A DNA stretch of 64,000 nt from Hyphomicrobiaceae bacterium (GTDB taxonomy: Bacteria; Pseudomonadota; Alphaproteobacteria; Rhizobiales; Hyphomicrobiaceae), in contig JAKFWF010000042.1 of assembly GCA_021730785.1 (NCBI GenBank), forward strand, positions 1 through 64,000. Reading direction: 5' to 3'. A program made the translations under genes and the position numbers. Numbering within the stretch: position 1 is the stretch's first letter; each line of letters opens with the position of its first letter. The notes below the pieces were generated by a model that was given only the letters and a program-made list of their open reading frames with translations, searched no databases and was not told where the DNA came from. This document shows positions 8,275 through 17,590 of this stretch, piece after piece.

Positions 8275-8652
8275 ATGGCACGCGTCAAACGCGGCGTCAC
8301 CGCCCACGCCAAGCACAAGAAGATCTTCAAGGCCGCCAAAGGCTTTTATGGCCGCCGCAAGAATACGATCCGCATCGCCAAGCAGGCGGTCGAGAAGTCG
8401 ATGCAGTATGCGACGCGTGACAGGAAGCGCCGCAAGCGCACGTTCCGCGCGCTCTGGATCCAGCGCATCAACGCCGCCGTCCGTGAACTGGGCATGACCT
8501 ACGGCCGCTTCATCGAGGGCCTGACCAAGGCCGGCATCGAGATCGATCGCAAGGTGCTGGCCGACCTCGCCGTCAAGGACCCGGCGGGCTTCAAGGCCCT
8601 GGTCGACCAGGCCGGCGCCCACGCCACGACACAGATGAAGCAGGCCGCGTAA
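8275..8652 (+). CDS. rplT: 50S ribosomal protein L20
   Basis: 125 residues, slightly longer than the common 117-120 by an Ala/Gln-rich tail. It begins [17 protein letters not shown], the conserved rRNA-binding N-terminus, and contains [21 protein letters not shown]. It is an early assembly protein of the 50S subunit and, in studied bacteria, represses its own operon. AGGAG precedes ATG 8275. pheS follows after an interval with two hairpin repeats. Confidence 0.97.
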   Translation: MARVKRGVTAHAKHKKIFKAAKGFYGRRKNTIRIAKQAVEKSMQYATRDRKRRKRTFRALWIQRINAAVRELGMTYGRFIEGLTKAGIEIDRKVLADLAVKDPAGFKALVDQAGAHATTQMKQAA

Positions 8653-8668
8653 GACATGGCGTAGGTGC

Positions 8669-8710
8669 GTAGGTTGGTTTAGGATGCCCCCTTGCATCCG
8701 TAACCCAACA
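8669..8710 (+). repeat. Dispersed intergenic hairpin repeat, copy 2 (different stem)
   Basis: Has the same flanks as the 4294 copy (GTAGGTTGG-TTAG at the start, GTAACCCAACA at the end) but its stem is GGATGC/GCATCC instead of GACCGGC/GCCGGTC. The flanks are conserved while both stem arms changed together, so the hairpin is maintained. Confidence 0.65.
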
Positions 8711-8729
8711 TTCCACGGGTGGTCTCAAG

Positions 8730-8773
8730 TTGTTGGGTTACGACCGGCAATTGGGCCGGTCTAACCCAACCTA
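8730..8773 (-). repeat. Dispersed intergenic hairpin repeat, copy 3 (inverted)
   Basis: Read on the minus strand it begins GTAGGTTGGGTTAG and ends GTAACCCAACA with stem GACCGGC/GCCGGTC, about 41 of 44 bases as at 4294. Copies 2 and 3 face each other between rplT and pheS, so the gap can form a large cruciform. Its end is 10 bp before the pheS start. Confidence 0.75.
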
Positions 8774-8783
8774 CGGGTTCCGC

Positions 8784-9854
8784 ATGCAAACCGACGACTT
8801 GAAATCGCTCGAATCGATCCTCCTGGCGGAGATCGCTGCCAGTGGCGACCTCGCCGCCATCGAAGCTGTGCGCGTCGCAGCGCTCGGCAAAAAGGGCCGC
8901 GTCTCCGAGCTGATGCAGAAGCTGGGCAGCCTGCCGGCCGACCAGCGCAAGGCGTTCGGTGCGGCCGTCAACATCCTGAAGTCGACCGTCACGGCGGCGC
9001 TCGAGCAACGCAAAACAACGCTCGAAGCCGGTGCCCTCACCGCACGGCTCGCCACCGAGCGCGCCGACATCACGCTGCCCGTGCGCCCCGGCCCGCTCGC
9101 CGAAGGCCGCATCCACCCGGTCAGCCAGGTGTTCGACGAGATCATCGAGATCTTCGCCGACATGGGCTTCTCGGTCGCCGAAGGGCCCGACATCGAGACC
9201 GACGATCTGAACTTCACCAAGCTCAACATCCCGCCCGATCACCCCTCGCGGCAGGACCACGACACGTTCTACCTGCGCCCGAAGGCCGACGGCAGCCGCA
9301 TGGTGCTGCGCACGCACACATCGCCGGTGCAGATCCGCACGATGCTGTCGCAAAAGCCGCCGATCCGCATTATCGCTCCGGGGCGCGTCTATCGCAGCGA
9401 CAGCGACCAGACGCACACGCCAATGTTCCACCAGATCGAGGGCCTCGTCATCGACGAGGCGACCCACATGGGTCACCTGAAGTGGTGCCTCGCCGAATTC
9501 TGCAAGGCGTTCTTCGAGGTCGATGATGTGAAGATGCGCTTCCGCTCATCGCACTTCCCCTTCACCGAGCCCGGCATGGAAGTCGACATCGACGCGAGCG
9601 CCATCGGCAAGCCCGGCAAGTGGCTCGAGATCCTCGGCTCCGGCATGGTGCATCCCAAGGTGCTGGCCAACTGCGGGCTCGACCCCGAAAAGTACCAGGG
9701 CTTCGCCTTCGGCATGGGCCTCGACCGCATCGCCATGTTGAAATATGGCATTCCCGACCTGCGCGACGTGTTCGCGGGCGATGTGCGCTGGATGCGCCAC
9801 TACGGCTTCCTGCCCTTCGATATACCGACCTTGGCGGGTGGCTTGAGTTCTTAG
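8784..9854 (+). CDS. pheS: Phenylalanine-tRNA ligase alpha subunit
   Basis: 356 residues, class II aminoacyl-tRNA synthetase subunit that activates phenylalanine. It has an N-terminal coiled coil (about residues 1-90), motif 2 ([16 protein letters not shown]) and motif 3 ([16 protein letters not shown]). The start is ATG 8784 (MQTDDL); the ribosome site is weak and the repeat at 8730-8773 abuts it. pheT, normally directly downstream, is absent: the next gene is an unrelated membrane protein. Confidence 0.96.
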   Translation: MQTDDLKSLESILLAEIAASGDLAAIEAVRVAALGKKGRVSELMQKLGSLPADQRKAFGAAVNILKSTVTAALEQRKTTLEAGALTARLATERADITLPVRPGPLAEGRIHPVSQVFDEIIEIFADMGFSVAEGPDIETDDLNFTKLNIPPDHPSRQDHDTFYLRPKADGSRMVLRTHTSPVQIRTMLSQKPPIRIIAPGRVYRSDSDQTHTPMFHQIEGLVIDEATHMGHLKWCLAEFCKAFFEVDDVKMRFRSSHFPFTEPGMEVDIDASAIGKPGKWLEILGSGMVHPKVLANCGLDPEKYQGFAFGMGLDRIAMLKYGIPDLRDVFAGDVRWMRHYGFLPFDIPTLAGGLSS

Positions 9855-9856
9855 GG

Positions 9857-9939
9857 GTCGCGGAGCCGGCCGCCCGCGACGGGTCTCTTTTAGTGGTCGC
9901 GGGCGACTCCGCTCCGCGGAGCCGGCCGCCCGCGACGGG
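9857..9939 (+). terminator. Duplicated GC hairpins after pheS, first one terminator-like
   Basis: The 25-bp sequence starting CGCGGAGCCGG occurs at 9859-9883 and again at 9915-9939. The first copy forms GTCGCGG/CCGCGAC followed by GGGTCTCTTTT, a reasonable factor-independent terminator for pheS. The second sits in a larger hairpin with the 10-bp arms GTCGCGGGCG (9896-9905) and CGCCCGCGAC (9927-9936). It looks like a duplicated terminator or repeat. Confidence 0.55.
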
Positions 9940-10002
9940 ATATCGCCGACAATCACATGCACTCGTCTTGAGGCTGTAGGCGTTTCCCGCTACCTCACGA
10001 CC

Positions 10003-10560
10003 ATGCTTGCAATCGTCAGCCCGCCATTCGCCATCCTGCTCGCGATCCTCCTGACAATCGTCATGGGGGCGATGTCGGTCTACATCGTCTTCACCCACCA
10101 AGAGCGGCAGGAGGAGATCGACAGCTGGGTCGACTACTCGTTCTCACGTGAAACCCTGCGCCGGGCGTTCTTCTATTACCGCTGGATCGGCGTCTCGATG
10201 ATCGTGGTCTACGTCATGTTCACGGTCAGCTGCCTGCTGTTGCAGGCCGAGGGCTACGCCATCTTCTCGGACGGCCGGGGACCGGTGACCGCCGGCCCGA
10301 TCGCCACCTCGTTCTTCACGATCGACCTCATGCTGCGGGGCGGCCTGTTTGACTTCATGCAGCACTTCGATTTGCGCGTCACCCACCTGTTGCTGAACCG
10401 CAAATTGCCGTGGTTCGTGTGGTACAGCTTCGTGTTCAGAATGTTCTACGGCTTGACCCTGATCCGCCTGTTGTTCTCGCTTGCCTGGGTAATGGCCAAG
10501 GTCCGCGTGATGCGCCAGCGCCAGAACGACTCAGCGGCCCAATTGCGCCTGTTCGATTAG
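10003..10560 (+). CDS. Membrane protein of unknown function
   Basis: A 185-residue protein with three to four hydrophobic segments (about residues 5-27, 57-80, 100-115 and 142-168) joined by charged loops such as HQERQEEIDSW. I do not recognise a family. It lies between pheS and the convergent gcrA, occupying the place where pheT usually lies. Start ATG 10003 begins directly with the first hydrophobic segment, consistent with an inner-membrane protein without a cleaved signal. Confidence 0.65.
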   Translation: MLAIVSPPFAILLAILLTIVMGAMSVYIVFTHQERQEEIDSWVDYSFSRETLRRAFFYYRWIGVSMIVVYVMFTVSCLLLQAEGYAIFSDGRGPVTAGPIATSFFTIDLMLRGGLFDFMQHFDLRVTHLLLNRKLPWFVWYSFVFRMFYGLTLIRLLFSLAWVMAKVRVMRQRQNDSAAQLRLFD

Positions 10561-10583
10561 CGCTTGAGACGACCAGCATAACG

Positions 10584-10621
10584 AAAAAGGGCCGGACCCG
10601 ATCCCCCGATCGCGTCCGGCC
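10584..10621 (-). terminator. Factor-independent terminator of gcrA
   Basis: Perfect 8-bp arms GGCCGGAC (10590-10597) and GTCCGGCC (10614-10621). On the minus strand the hairpin is followed by TTTTT (10588-10584), a canonical terminator 60 bp after the gcrA stop. The stem may also stop the convergent gene. Confidence 0.8.
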
Positions 10622-10681
10622 TCCCCCACTTTCAGATCAGCACGATGAAGTGCCGATCTGCCACAAACTCGTCCGCCTTGC

Positions 10682-11266
10682 TCAGGCCCCGGCCGGCTCG
10701 ATCTTGGTCACTGGTCGCGGCAGGTAGGCTGGCGACGCCGGCTGCGTTGGATCGCGCATGTCGCGGCGTCGCGGCTGCGGCGGCTGGAAGGCGCGGCGTG
10801 AATGGAAGTCGCAATAGGGCAGCCCCGGCACCTTGTCCCGGTTGCAGAAGTGGAAATCCGCCTGCTGTGGGTCGCCGATCGGCCAGCGGCAGCTGCAGTC
10901 GGTGAGCGAGGCGATCGAGCGGCGCTCGGCCAGCGGGATATCGAGCTCCTCCACTGCCGATACGAAGGGCTCGGCTTCGAGCTGGTAGAGGCTGCGCACT
11001 GCAGGATTGCCACTGGCGGCAAAGCGGGATTTGAGCGCGCGTTTCGGCTGCGTGCTCTTTTGCGCCTGCGCTTGGGCAAGCCGGGCACGCGGCCGATGGC
11101 TCTTCATGCGCGAGGTAGTGGCGCGGCCGGACAGGCCAAGGCGATGGACCTTGCCGATCACCGCATTGCGCGTGACACCGCCCAGGCGGCTCGCGATTTG
11201 ACTGGCGCTAAGTCCCTCGGACCAGAGCTTTTTCAGAAGCTCGACGCGCTCTTCATTCCAAGCCAT
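10682..11266 (-). CDS. gcrA: GcrA cell-cycle regulator
   Basis: A 194-residue member of the GcrA family, found in Alphaproteobacteria, where it works with sigma-70 at promoters carrying GANTC sites methylated by CcrM. The N-terminal domain MAWNEERVELLKKLWSEGLS, then GGVTRNAVIGKVHRLGLSGR, is diagnostic. The middle is basic and variable, and the C-terminal part has CRWPIGDP and a Cys/His-containing segment ending YCDFHSRRAF as in Caulobacter-type proteins. ATG 11266 is preferred over the in-frame upstream ATG 11287 because the family starts here and GGAG lies 10 bp upstream. Confidence 0.96.
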   Translation of the reverse strand: MAWNEERVELLKKLWSEGLSASQIASRLGGVTRNAVIGKVHRLGLSGRATTSRMKSHRPRARLAQAQAQKSTQPKRALKSRFAASGNPAVRSLYQLEAEPFVSAVEELDIPLAERRSIASLTDCSCRWPIGDPQQADFHFCNRDKVPGLPYCDFHSRRAFQPPQPRRRDMRDPTQPASPAYLPRPVTKIEPAGA

Positions 11267-11715
11267 ATCTGGGTCGCTCCATACCAAGTACTAGCGATTG
11301 TTCGCGCGCAGAATTGCGCGAACATCGGCGATATCGGTACCGGATGGAGCGGCACGCGCACGAGCATTGCCTCGTGCGGGACACAACAGGCGGACCGACG
11401 GTGTTACAAACGCTGAACTGGGGAACGCTTCACGGGAGACCGGCATCTATCGCCAAGTGGTTTTCCACTGCGACTTATTGCTCGGATTTACACGCAGAAC
11501 TCAGAACGACAGCCTGAGCTGCAGACTTACTCACACGCAACATATAGAACGACTATACTGGTCTGTTCTATGGGTAGAGATTAGCTCAATTATGAAATAC
11601 TCTACAAGGCATCTGTGGCATTCACATGGCCTATTGACTTGTCATGGTGTCTCAAGTGCCACAATACGATTCGAGTTCGCTGTATGTTTTTGCACAACCA
11701 TGGAACCAGCCGCGC
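11267..11715. other. 449-bp gap without a convincing gene
   Basis: This stretch is clearly richer in A/T than its neighbours, especially 11500-11710, and its open frames have unlike-coding composition. It contains an inverted repeat ATAGAAC/GTTCTAT around 11550-11575. No RNA gene or element was recognised. It may carry the gcrA promoter near its left end and otherwise be foreign or decayed DNA. Confidence 0.5.
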
Positions 11716-12174
11716 TTATTCTACAACACGTAGGATCGCCTCGATTTCAACGGTGATGTTGCCGGGCAGCGAGCCCATGCCGACGGCGGAGCGCGCGTGC
11801 CGGCCGCGCTCGCCCAGAACCTGGACAAACAGGTCGGAACAGCCGTTGATGACTTTGGGCTGGTCGATGAATTCGGGAGTGCCGTTGACCATGCCGAGCA
11901 GCTTCAGGACTTCGACCTTGCCGAGATCGCCGGCGGCAAGCTTGGCCGCAGCCAGCAGGCCGAGACCAACCAGCCGTGCGTGCTCGTAGGCCTGTTCGAC
12001 CGTGACATCGCGGCCGACTTTGCCGGTGCACATGGACCCGTCCGCCCGCCGCGGCCCCTGGCCCGAAAGATAGATGGTGGTGCCATCGCGCTTGAACGGA
12101 ACATAGTTGGCGACCGGCGTCGGCACCGCCGGCAGGACGAGGCCCAGTTTCGCGAGTTTTGCTTCCGGCGACAT
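11716..12174 (-). CDS. RidA family protein
   Basis: A 152-residue YjgF/YER057c/UK114-fold protein. RidA members hydrolyse reactive enamine/imine intermediates made by PLP enzymes. Motifs include YVPFKRDGTTIYLSGQGPR, GKVGRDVTVEQAYEHAR and the C-terminal GNITVEIEAILRV. The Arg expected near residue 105 of E. coli RidA is not clearly placed (GERGRHARSAVG is present), so subgroup is uncertain. ATG 12174 is chosen because AGGAGG lies 6 bp upstream. Confidence 0.85.
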   Translation of the reverse strand: MSPEAKLAKLGLVLPAVPTPVANYVPFKRDGTTIYLSGQGPRRADGSMCTGKVGRDVTVEQAYEHARLVGLGLLAAAKLAAGDLGKVEVLKLLGMVNGTPEFIDQPKVINGCSDLFVQVLGERGRHARSAVGMGSLPGNITVEIEAILRVVE

Positions 12175-12319
12175 CGAAAACCTCCTGGATTGACGAGCCA
12201 TGCGGATCGCTCGCGTCAGTCGTGCGGCGACAACTCGCACCTTGCGGCCATGGCACAGGACACCTAACGCTCGTTACGTCGACAATGGCACTTGCGAACG
12301 GCACCGACAACCCAGCGCG

Positions 12320-13558
12320 ATGGATCAGTCCGACACGATGCAGGCGCAGCCGGCGGCAGCCATTGAGGCAACGCAAGAACCGTTGAGCGCGGTGCTTGTA
12401 TTGACCATGGCGGTCCAGGCGCTGGCCACGTTCTCGGTGTTCTCGCTGCCGACCCTGGCGCCCAAGGCCGCCGCGACCTTCGGTCTGGAGCCGCAGGTCA
12501 TCGGCTATCAGGTCAGCGTCATCTACATCGCAGCAACGCTGTTGTCGGGCTACGCGGGCCTGTTCGTGCGTCGGTTCGGGGCCTGCGCGGTCAGCCTCGC
12601 CGCCCTTGCGCTGTGTGCGATCGGCCTGCTCGGCCTCGGCTCCGGGCACATCGTGCTTGCCGCGGTCGGATCGTTTGCGATCGGCGCCGGCTACGGCATG
12701 ACCAATCCGGCCGCATCCCACCTGCTGCTGCGCTTTGGCCCGGCACAACGCCGCAACCTGATCTTTGCGATCAAGCAAGCGGGCGTGCCGCTCGGCGCCC
12801 TGCTGGCCGCGACGATGTTGCCGAAACTTGCCGAGTTGATCGGCTGGCAAAGTGCCGTTGCCGCCAGCAGCGGCCTGCTCGCGGCCGTCGCGATTCCGCT
12901 GCTGCTGCGGCGCGCGCGCTGGGACGACGATCGCAGCCCGGACGTGCCGCTGCGCAGTGCCGGGCTTGGCGGCGTTGGCCTCATTTGGGCACATCCGACG
13001 TTGCGCGCGCTGGCCGTCACCGGTTTCTGCTATGCCGGCTTCCAGGTCTGTCTCATCGCCTTCGCCGTCACCATGCTTGCGACCGAACTAGGCCACCCGC
13101 TGGTCCAGGGCGGTTTGATCGCCGCAGGCATGCACGTGGCCGGCATGACCGGTCGCATCACCTGGAGCCTGTTTGCCGACCGCTTCGGCAACGGCCGCCA
13201 GATCCTGGTGGCGCTTGGTATCGCCACCACCGCGTTCGCGCTCGCAACCACCACCATGACGGCGAATTGGCCAGCCTGGGCCATGTTGCTGCTGCTCGCC
13301 GGCTTCGGCTCGTGCCTGATCGGCTGGAACGGCATCTACATGGCCGAGACGGCACGGGCGAGCGGGGCGCGGGACGTGGGGCTCGCCACCGGTGCCATCA
13401 TGATGTTCAACTTCGCCGGGGTGATCGTGATGCCGGCACTGTTCGGCCTCGCCGCCAAGTCGACCGGATCGATCGCCCAGACCTTCGGTTGGTTTGCCGT
13501 TCTGCCGCTGATCGGCGCGCTGGCGCTCGTCGTGGCTCTGCGGCAACGCGCACCATAG
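12320..13558 (+). CDS. MFS transporter
   Basis: A 412-residue major facilitator protein with about 12 membrane helices and a basic loop (LLLRRARWDDDRS) near the middle. The motif GMTGRITWSLFADRFGNGR resembles the MFS loop signature between helices 8 and 9. The substrate is unknown. The start ATG 12320 lacks a clear ribosome site; ATG 12338 is an alternative. It is divergent from RidA and convergent with the deaminase, whose stop is 12 bp away. Confidence 0.85.
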   Translation: MDQSDTMQAQPAAAIEATQEPLSAVLVLTMAVQALATFSVFSLPTLAPKAAATFGLEPQVIGYQVSVIYIAATLLSGYAGLFVRRFGACAVSLAALALCAIGLLGLGSGHIVLAAVGSFAIGAGYGMTNPAASHLLLRFGPAQRRNLIFAIKQAGVPLGALLAATMLPKLAELIGWQSAVAASSGLLAAVAIPLLLRRARWDDDRSPDVPLRSAGLGGVGLIWAHPTLRALAVTGFCYAGFQVCLIAFAVTMLATELGHPLVQGGLIAAGMHVAGMTGRITWSLFADRFGNGRQILVALGIATTAFALATTTMTANWPAWAMLLLLAGFGSCLIGWNGIYMAETARASGARDVGLATGAIMMFNFAGVIVMPALFGLAAKSTGSIAQTFGWFAVLPLIGALALVVALRQRAP

Positions 13559-13570
13559 GCTCAACCGCCG

Positions 13571-14929
13571 TCAGACGGTGCCATTGATCAGGCCTCGAAC
13601 GAGGTGGCCGTGGCGCGCGATGACGGGCGCCATATCGACGGTTGCGATTCCCCCCTGCCGCACCACGCAGCGGCCCTGCACCACGGTGTAGGACGCGGCT
13701 AGCGGCGCGCAGAACACGAGGGCTGCGAGCGGATCCCACGCGCCACCGGCCAGCTGCAGGGCTGACAGGTCGAAGGCAGCAAAATCAGCGGCCATGCCGG
13801 GCGCCAGCTGCCCGATATCGCTGCGACCGAGCACGGCCGCACCACCGCGCGTGGCAAGGCGGAGAGCTTCGCGGGCTGTCATGGTTGCCGCAGACCCCAT
13901 CACCCGCTGCAGCAGCATGGCCTGCCGCGCTTCCGAGAGCAGGTGCGCCGCATCGTTCGACGCCGAACCGTCGACCCCGAGCCCGACCTTCACGCCGGCA
14001 TCGAGCATCCGCCGCACCGGCGCGATGCCGCTGGCAAGCCGCATGTTCGATGTCGGACAATGGGCGACGCCGGTGCCGGTCGCCGCAAACAGGTCGATCT
14101 CGTCGTGGTCGAGGCAGACGCAGTGAGCGTGCCACACGTCAGGTCCGGTCCAGCCGAGCGACTGCGCATAGGCGCCCGGCCGCATGCCGAAGCTGGCCTG
14201 CGCATAGGCCACATCCTCGGCGTTTTCAGCCAGATGTGTGTGCAGCCCGACGCCGTAGCCGCGGGCGAGAGCGGCGCAGTCGCGCATCAACCCGCGGGAA
14301 ACGGAAAACGGCGAGCACGGCGCAACCGCAATTCGGGTCATCGCATGGGGCCGCGCATCGTGGTGCGCCTCGATCACGCGCCGGCAGTCGGCGAGGATGG
14401 CATCTTCGCGCTCGATCAGGCTATCGGGCGGCAATCCGCCTGCCGAAACGCCTATGCTCATGGCGCCCCGGGTCGCGTGGAACCGCATGCCGATGTCGCG
14501 CGCGGCTTCGATTTCGTCGTCAAGTCGGATGCCGTTGGGAAACAGGTAAAGATGGTCCGACGATGTGGTGCAGCCAGACAAAGCCAGTTCGGCCAGCCCG
14601 ACAAGGGTCGAAACGCGGATGCACTCGGGCGTCAGTCGCGCCCAGATCGGATAGAGCGTGCGCAGCCACCCAAACAGCGCTGCGTCCTGGGCGGCCGGCA
14701 CGACCCTTGTCAGGTTCTGGAACAGATGATGGTGCGTATTGATAAGACCCGGGATGACGACATGACCGGTAAGATCGATGATCGCATCGGCGTGGCCCGG
14801 CAGCTGTGCCGTGGGCCCGACAGCCTCGATCACGCCATCGCGCGCAAACAGCCCGCCGTCGCGGATCTCAGTGCCCGCGTCATCCATCGTCGCCAGCAGC
14901 GCGGCATTGCGAACGAGCAGCGTCGGCAT
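13571..14929 (-). CDS. 8-oxoguanine deaminase-like amidohydrolase
   Basis: A 452-residue amidohydrolase of the guanine deaminase/TrzN group. Zinc ligands are visible: NTHHHLFQ near residue 64, HTHLAE, HAHCV and GVDGSASND. The stretch GVSAGGLPPDSLIE is characteristic of 8-oxoguanine deaminases and related hydroxyatrazine hydrolases. It would release ammonia from an oxidised purine in the cytoplasm. ATG 14929. A purine role fits but substrate is not proven. Confidence 0.82.
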   Translation of the reverse strand: MPTLLVRNAALLATMDDAGTEIRDGGLFARDGVIEAVGPTAQLPGHADAIIDLTGHVVIPGLINTHHHLFQNLTRVVPAAQDAALFGWLRTLYPIWARLTPECIRVSTLVGLAELALSGCTTSSDHLYLFPNGIRLDDEIEAARDIGMRFHATRGAMSIGVSAGGLPPDSLIEREDAILADCRRVIEAHHDARPHAMTRIAVAPCSPFSVSRGLMRDCAALARGYGVGLHTHLAENAEDVAYAQASFGMRPGAYAQSLGWTGPDVWHAHCVCLDHDEIDLFAATGTGVAHCPTSNMRLASGIAPVRRMLDAGVKVGLGVDGSASNDAAHLLSEARQAMLLQRVMGSAATMTAREALRLATRGGAAVLGRSDIGQLAPGMAADFAAFDLSALQLAGGAWDPLAALVFCAPLAASYTVVQGRCVVRQGGIATVDMAPVIARHGHLVRGLINGTV

Positions 14930-14987
14930 TGTGATCCTCTGAGTCGAGAGAACCAGTTCAAAGGCATGCCGCCGTGCCCGGCAAGGG

Positions 14988-15950
14988 CTATTCCTGCGAC
15001 GGTCTCAAGTCCTTGTCCTTGGCTGGCGCCTTCCTCGTCGATGCCGTGGTGATCTTCGATGACCAGTCGCCGGCCGGTGCCGCATTCGGCGCCCCGTTGG
15101 GCGTGAACGCGTCGCTGCGGCCAACGGCTGGGATTGCCTTTGGCGCCGCCTGGGGAGTTGCGCGCACCAATTGGCGCACATACTCGACATTGGCGCTGGC
15201 GGCCTCCGGCGGGACATCCTTGGCCGCAATCAGCTTGGCCTCGTCGTACTTGCCCTGCAGTCCGAGCACGAGCACTAGGTTCTGGCGGATCTTGGCATCG
15301 CTGCCCGGCGCGTCGGCAATCTTGCGCAGCAGGACTTCGGCGCGCGGCGCTTCGCCGTTGGCCGCATAGGCCATGGCGAGGTTGCTCACGACGGACACCT
15401 GGTCGGGCGCCAGCGACTGGGCGCGCTCATAGAACGGGATCGCCTCGGTGAACTGACCTTGCTTCGCGAACGCCGTGCCGCGCGCCGATACGACCTTCCA
15501 ATCGGGTTTGCCTGGATCCTCGGCCAATTCGAGCAGGTTCTGGGCCAGGCCCACTTGCCCCGCCTCCAGGGCGAGACGGCCGTATTCCGAGGCCAGCTCC
15601 TTGTTGGCGCCGTGATGCACCGAAGCGCCCTGCAGCACGGCGAGCGCGCGTTCCTTTTCGCCGGCAGCCTTAAGGTTCTTGGCGAAGCTGATGGCGCTCT
15701 TCAGGTCCTTCGGGCTGGCGGCGTGCTTTTTGCCCCAGTATTCGAGGGCGCGCTCGAGTTCGGTCTGCGGCGGCTTGCCGGGCTCGGCACCTGGGCGGCC
15801 GGCATCTGCCAGCGCCACCGGCTCGTCGATCCTGGCGGTGTTGGCGCAGGCGCCGAGCAGCATGGCGGCGAATGCCATCGGCATCACAACTGGGGCCCGT
15901 CGCATGCGTGGGGTCGTCGCCGAAATGATGCGGCTGTCTGCGCGGCACAT
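14988..15950 (-). CDS. TPR lipoprotein (TadD-like)
   Basis: A 320-residue protein with a lipoprotein signal (hydrophobic run ending LLGAC), followed by tetratricopeptide repeats (about residues 75-250; for example GTAFAKQGQFTEAIPFYERA, then NLAMAYAANGEAPRAEVLLR). The C-terminus is Pro/Ala-rich. It should be anchored in the outer membrane on the periplasmic side and act as a scaffold, as TadD does for pilus machines, though no tad genes are near. ATG 15950 has GAGGAG 9 bp upstream; ATG 15905 is an alternative giving a shorter signal. Confidence 0.8.
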   Translation of the reverse strand: MCRADSRIISATTPRMRRAPVVMPMAFAAMLLGACANTARIDEPVALADAGRPGAEPGKPPQTELERALEYWGKKHAASPKDLKSAISFAKNLKAAGEKERALAVLQGASVHHGANKELASEYGRLALEAGQVGLAQNLLELAEDPGKPDWKVVSARGTAFAKQGQFTEAIPFYERAQSLAPDQVSVVSNLAMAYAANGEAPRAEVLLRKIADAPGSDAKIRQNLVLVLGLQGKYDEAKLIAAKDVPPEAASANVEYVRQLVRATPQAAPKAIPAVGRSDAFTPNGAPNAAPAGDWSSKITTASTRKAPAKDKDLRPSQE

Positions 15951-16136
15951 GCCAAGACGCTCCTCGTGATCCAACCGGGAGCACCAAAGTCCCCCGTCAT
16001 CGTCACTTTGCGGCACAGCGGTCAATAAACGCTTAACCCGAGCAGAAGGTGCGCAGTTTCTTGGCCAGTTGCATTGGTGGCCCGGCCCGTGCGATCCGGG
16101 GAGATCAAGGGGACGATTGACCGAGGGGAATGCACA

Positions 16137-17576
16137 ATGCCGGAACCGCTTCAACTGCCCGCTATGGTCTCGTCGCGCCCCCTCTATGAGACGAAGAGTG
16201 GCGATGCGCCGGCGCGGCTGATCTGGCTGGCAGCGGCCGACCAGCCGCTCGACGGCTTCGAAGGGATGACGGCTGCGCAGCGCGCGTGGCTCACCGCACA
16301 GGGGTTTCAGGGACAGGCCAAGCGACACATTCTGCTGCCGGGCCGTGAGGGCGAACCGGCTGGTGTCGTCCTTGGCATCGGCGATGGGCAATCGGGCGAT
16401 CCTTGTGGTCCGGCGGTGATGCTGGTGGGCCTGCTGCCGGCCCTGTTGCCGGCCGGTACGTGGGCCTTGGCGCAGCCAACCGTCCATGGCGAGGCGGCAG
16501 CGATCGCCTGGGGCCTCGGCGCCTATGCGTTCCGGCGCTATAAGTCGGGCAATGGACTGGCTCCGCGCCCGGTGCTGCGGCTGCCGGCGACTGTCAATGT
16601 CGATCGCATCTGCGCCATCGTCGATGGCATCGCGTTTGGCCGCGACCTGATCAACACGCCGGCCGGCGACATGGGACCGGCCGAACTCGAAGCCGCATGC
16701 CGCGCCCTGGCCGGCCTCCACGGCGCAACCGTCAGCTCGATCGTCGGCGATGATCTGCTGGCGCACCGGCACGGGCTGATCCATGCCGTCGGCCGCGCCA
16801 GCCCCCGCGCACCGCGGCTCGTCGATTTCAGCTGGGGCAGAGCGGGCGCGCCGAAAGTGACGCTCGTCGGCAAGGGCATCTGCTTCGACACGGGCGGGCT
16901 CGACGTCAAGCCGGCCAGCGGCATGCTGATCATGAAGAAGGACATGGGCGGGGCTGCGAGCACACTGGCGCTCGCCCACATGATCATGGCGACGAAGCTC
17001 GATGTCAGGCTGCGCGTGCTGATCGCGGCGGCCGAGAACAGCATCGCCGGCAACGCCTTCCGTCCTGGCGACGTCATCACCAGTCATGCCGGCCGCACGG
17101 TCGAGATCGGCAATACCGACGCCGAAGGCCGGCTCGTGCTCGCCGATGCCCTCTCGGTCGCGGACCAGGACTCGCCCGATCTGCTGGTGACCTTTGCGAC
17201 GCTGACGGGTGCTGCCCGCGTGGCACTCGGCGCCGATCTGCCGCCGCTGTTCTGCGACGACGACGCGATCGCGGCCGAGATCCAGGCTGCCGGCATGAGC
17301 GTCGGTGATCCGCTGTGGCGCTTGCCGTTCTGGTCCGGCTATGATCGCTTGCTCGACAGCGAGGTCGCCGACATGAACAACGTCTCCGATGGTCCGTTCG
17401 GCGGCGCCATCACGGCAGCCCTGTTCCTGCGCCGCTTTGTTGCCAAGGCCCGGTGTTACGCCCATATCGATATGTACGGATGGCGGCAGAGTTCGCGCGC
17501 GCTTGGTCCCAAGGGCGGCGAAGCAACCGCCGCCCGCGCCGTGTTCGAGGCTCTCCGCCGCCGTTTCGCCGTTTGA
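16137..17576 (+). CDS. Leucyl aminopeptidase family (M17) peptidase
   Basis: A 479-residue M17 metallo-aminopeptidase. The metal and catalytic motifs are present: GKGICFDTGGLDVKP with Lys and Asp, MKKDMGGAA, and NTDAEGRLVLADAL (the family signature). Such enzymes form cytoplasmic hexamers that remove N-terminal residues from peptides. ATG 16137 follows GAGGGG with about 8-bp spacing. An NlpC/P60 gene begins 15 bp downstream, so the pair probably processes peptides, possibly from cell-wall recycling. Confidence 0.92.
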   Translation: MPEPLQLPAMVSSRPLYETKSGDAPARLIWLAAADQPLDGFEGMTAAQRAWLTAQGFQGQAKRHILLPGREGEPAGVVLGIGDGQSGDPCGPAVMLVGLLPALLPAGTWALAQPTVHGEAAAIAWGLGAYAFRRYKSGNGLAPRPVLRLPATVNVDRICAIVDGIAFGRDLINTPAGDMGPAELEAACRALAGLHGATVSSIVGDDLLAHRHGLIHAVGRASPRAPRLVDFSWGRAGAPKVTLVGKGICFDTGGLDVKPASGMLIMKKDMGGAASTLALAHMIMATKLDVRLRVLIAAAENSIAGNAFRPGDVITSHAGRTVEIGNTDAEGRLVLADALSVADQDSPDLLVTFATLTGAARVALGADLPPLFCDDDAIAAEIQAAGMSVGDPLWRLPFWSGYDRLLDSEVADMNNVSDGPFGGAITAALFLRRFVAKARCYAHIDMYGWRQSSRALGPKGGEATAARAVFEALRRRFAV

Positions 17577-17590
17577 GGTTTGCCCCTATC

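Noticed and set aside
14988-17465. An 825-codon open frame on the minus strand
   Set aside because: Only the last 320 codons (TPR lipoprotein) look real; the rest lies antisense to the M17 peptidase and has shadow-like composition.
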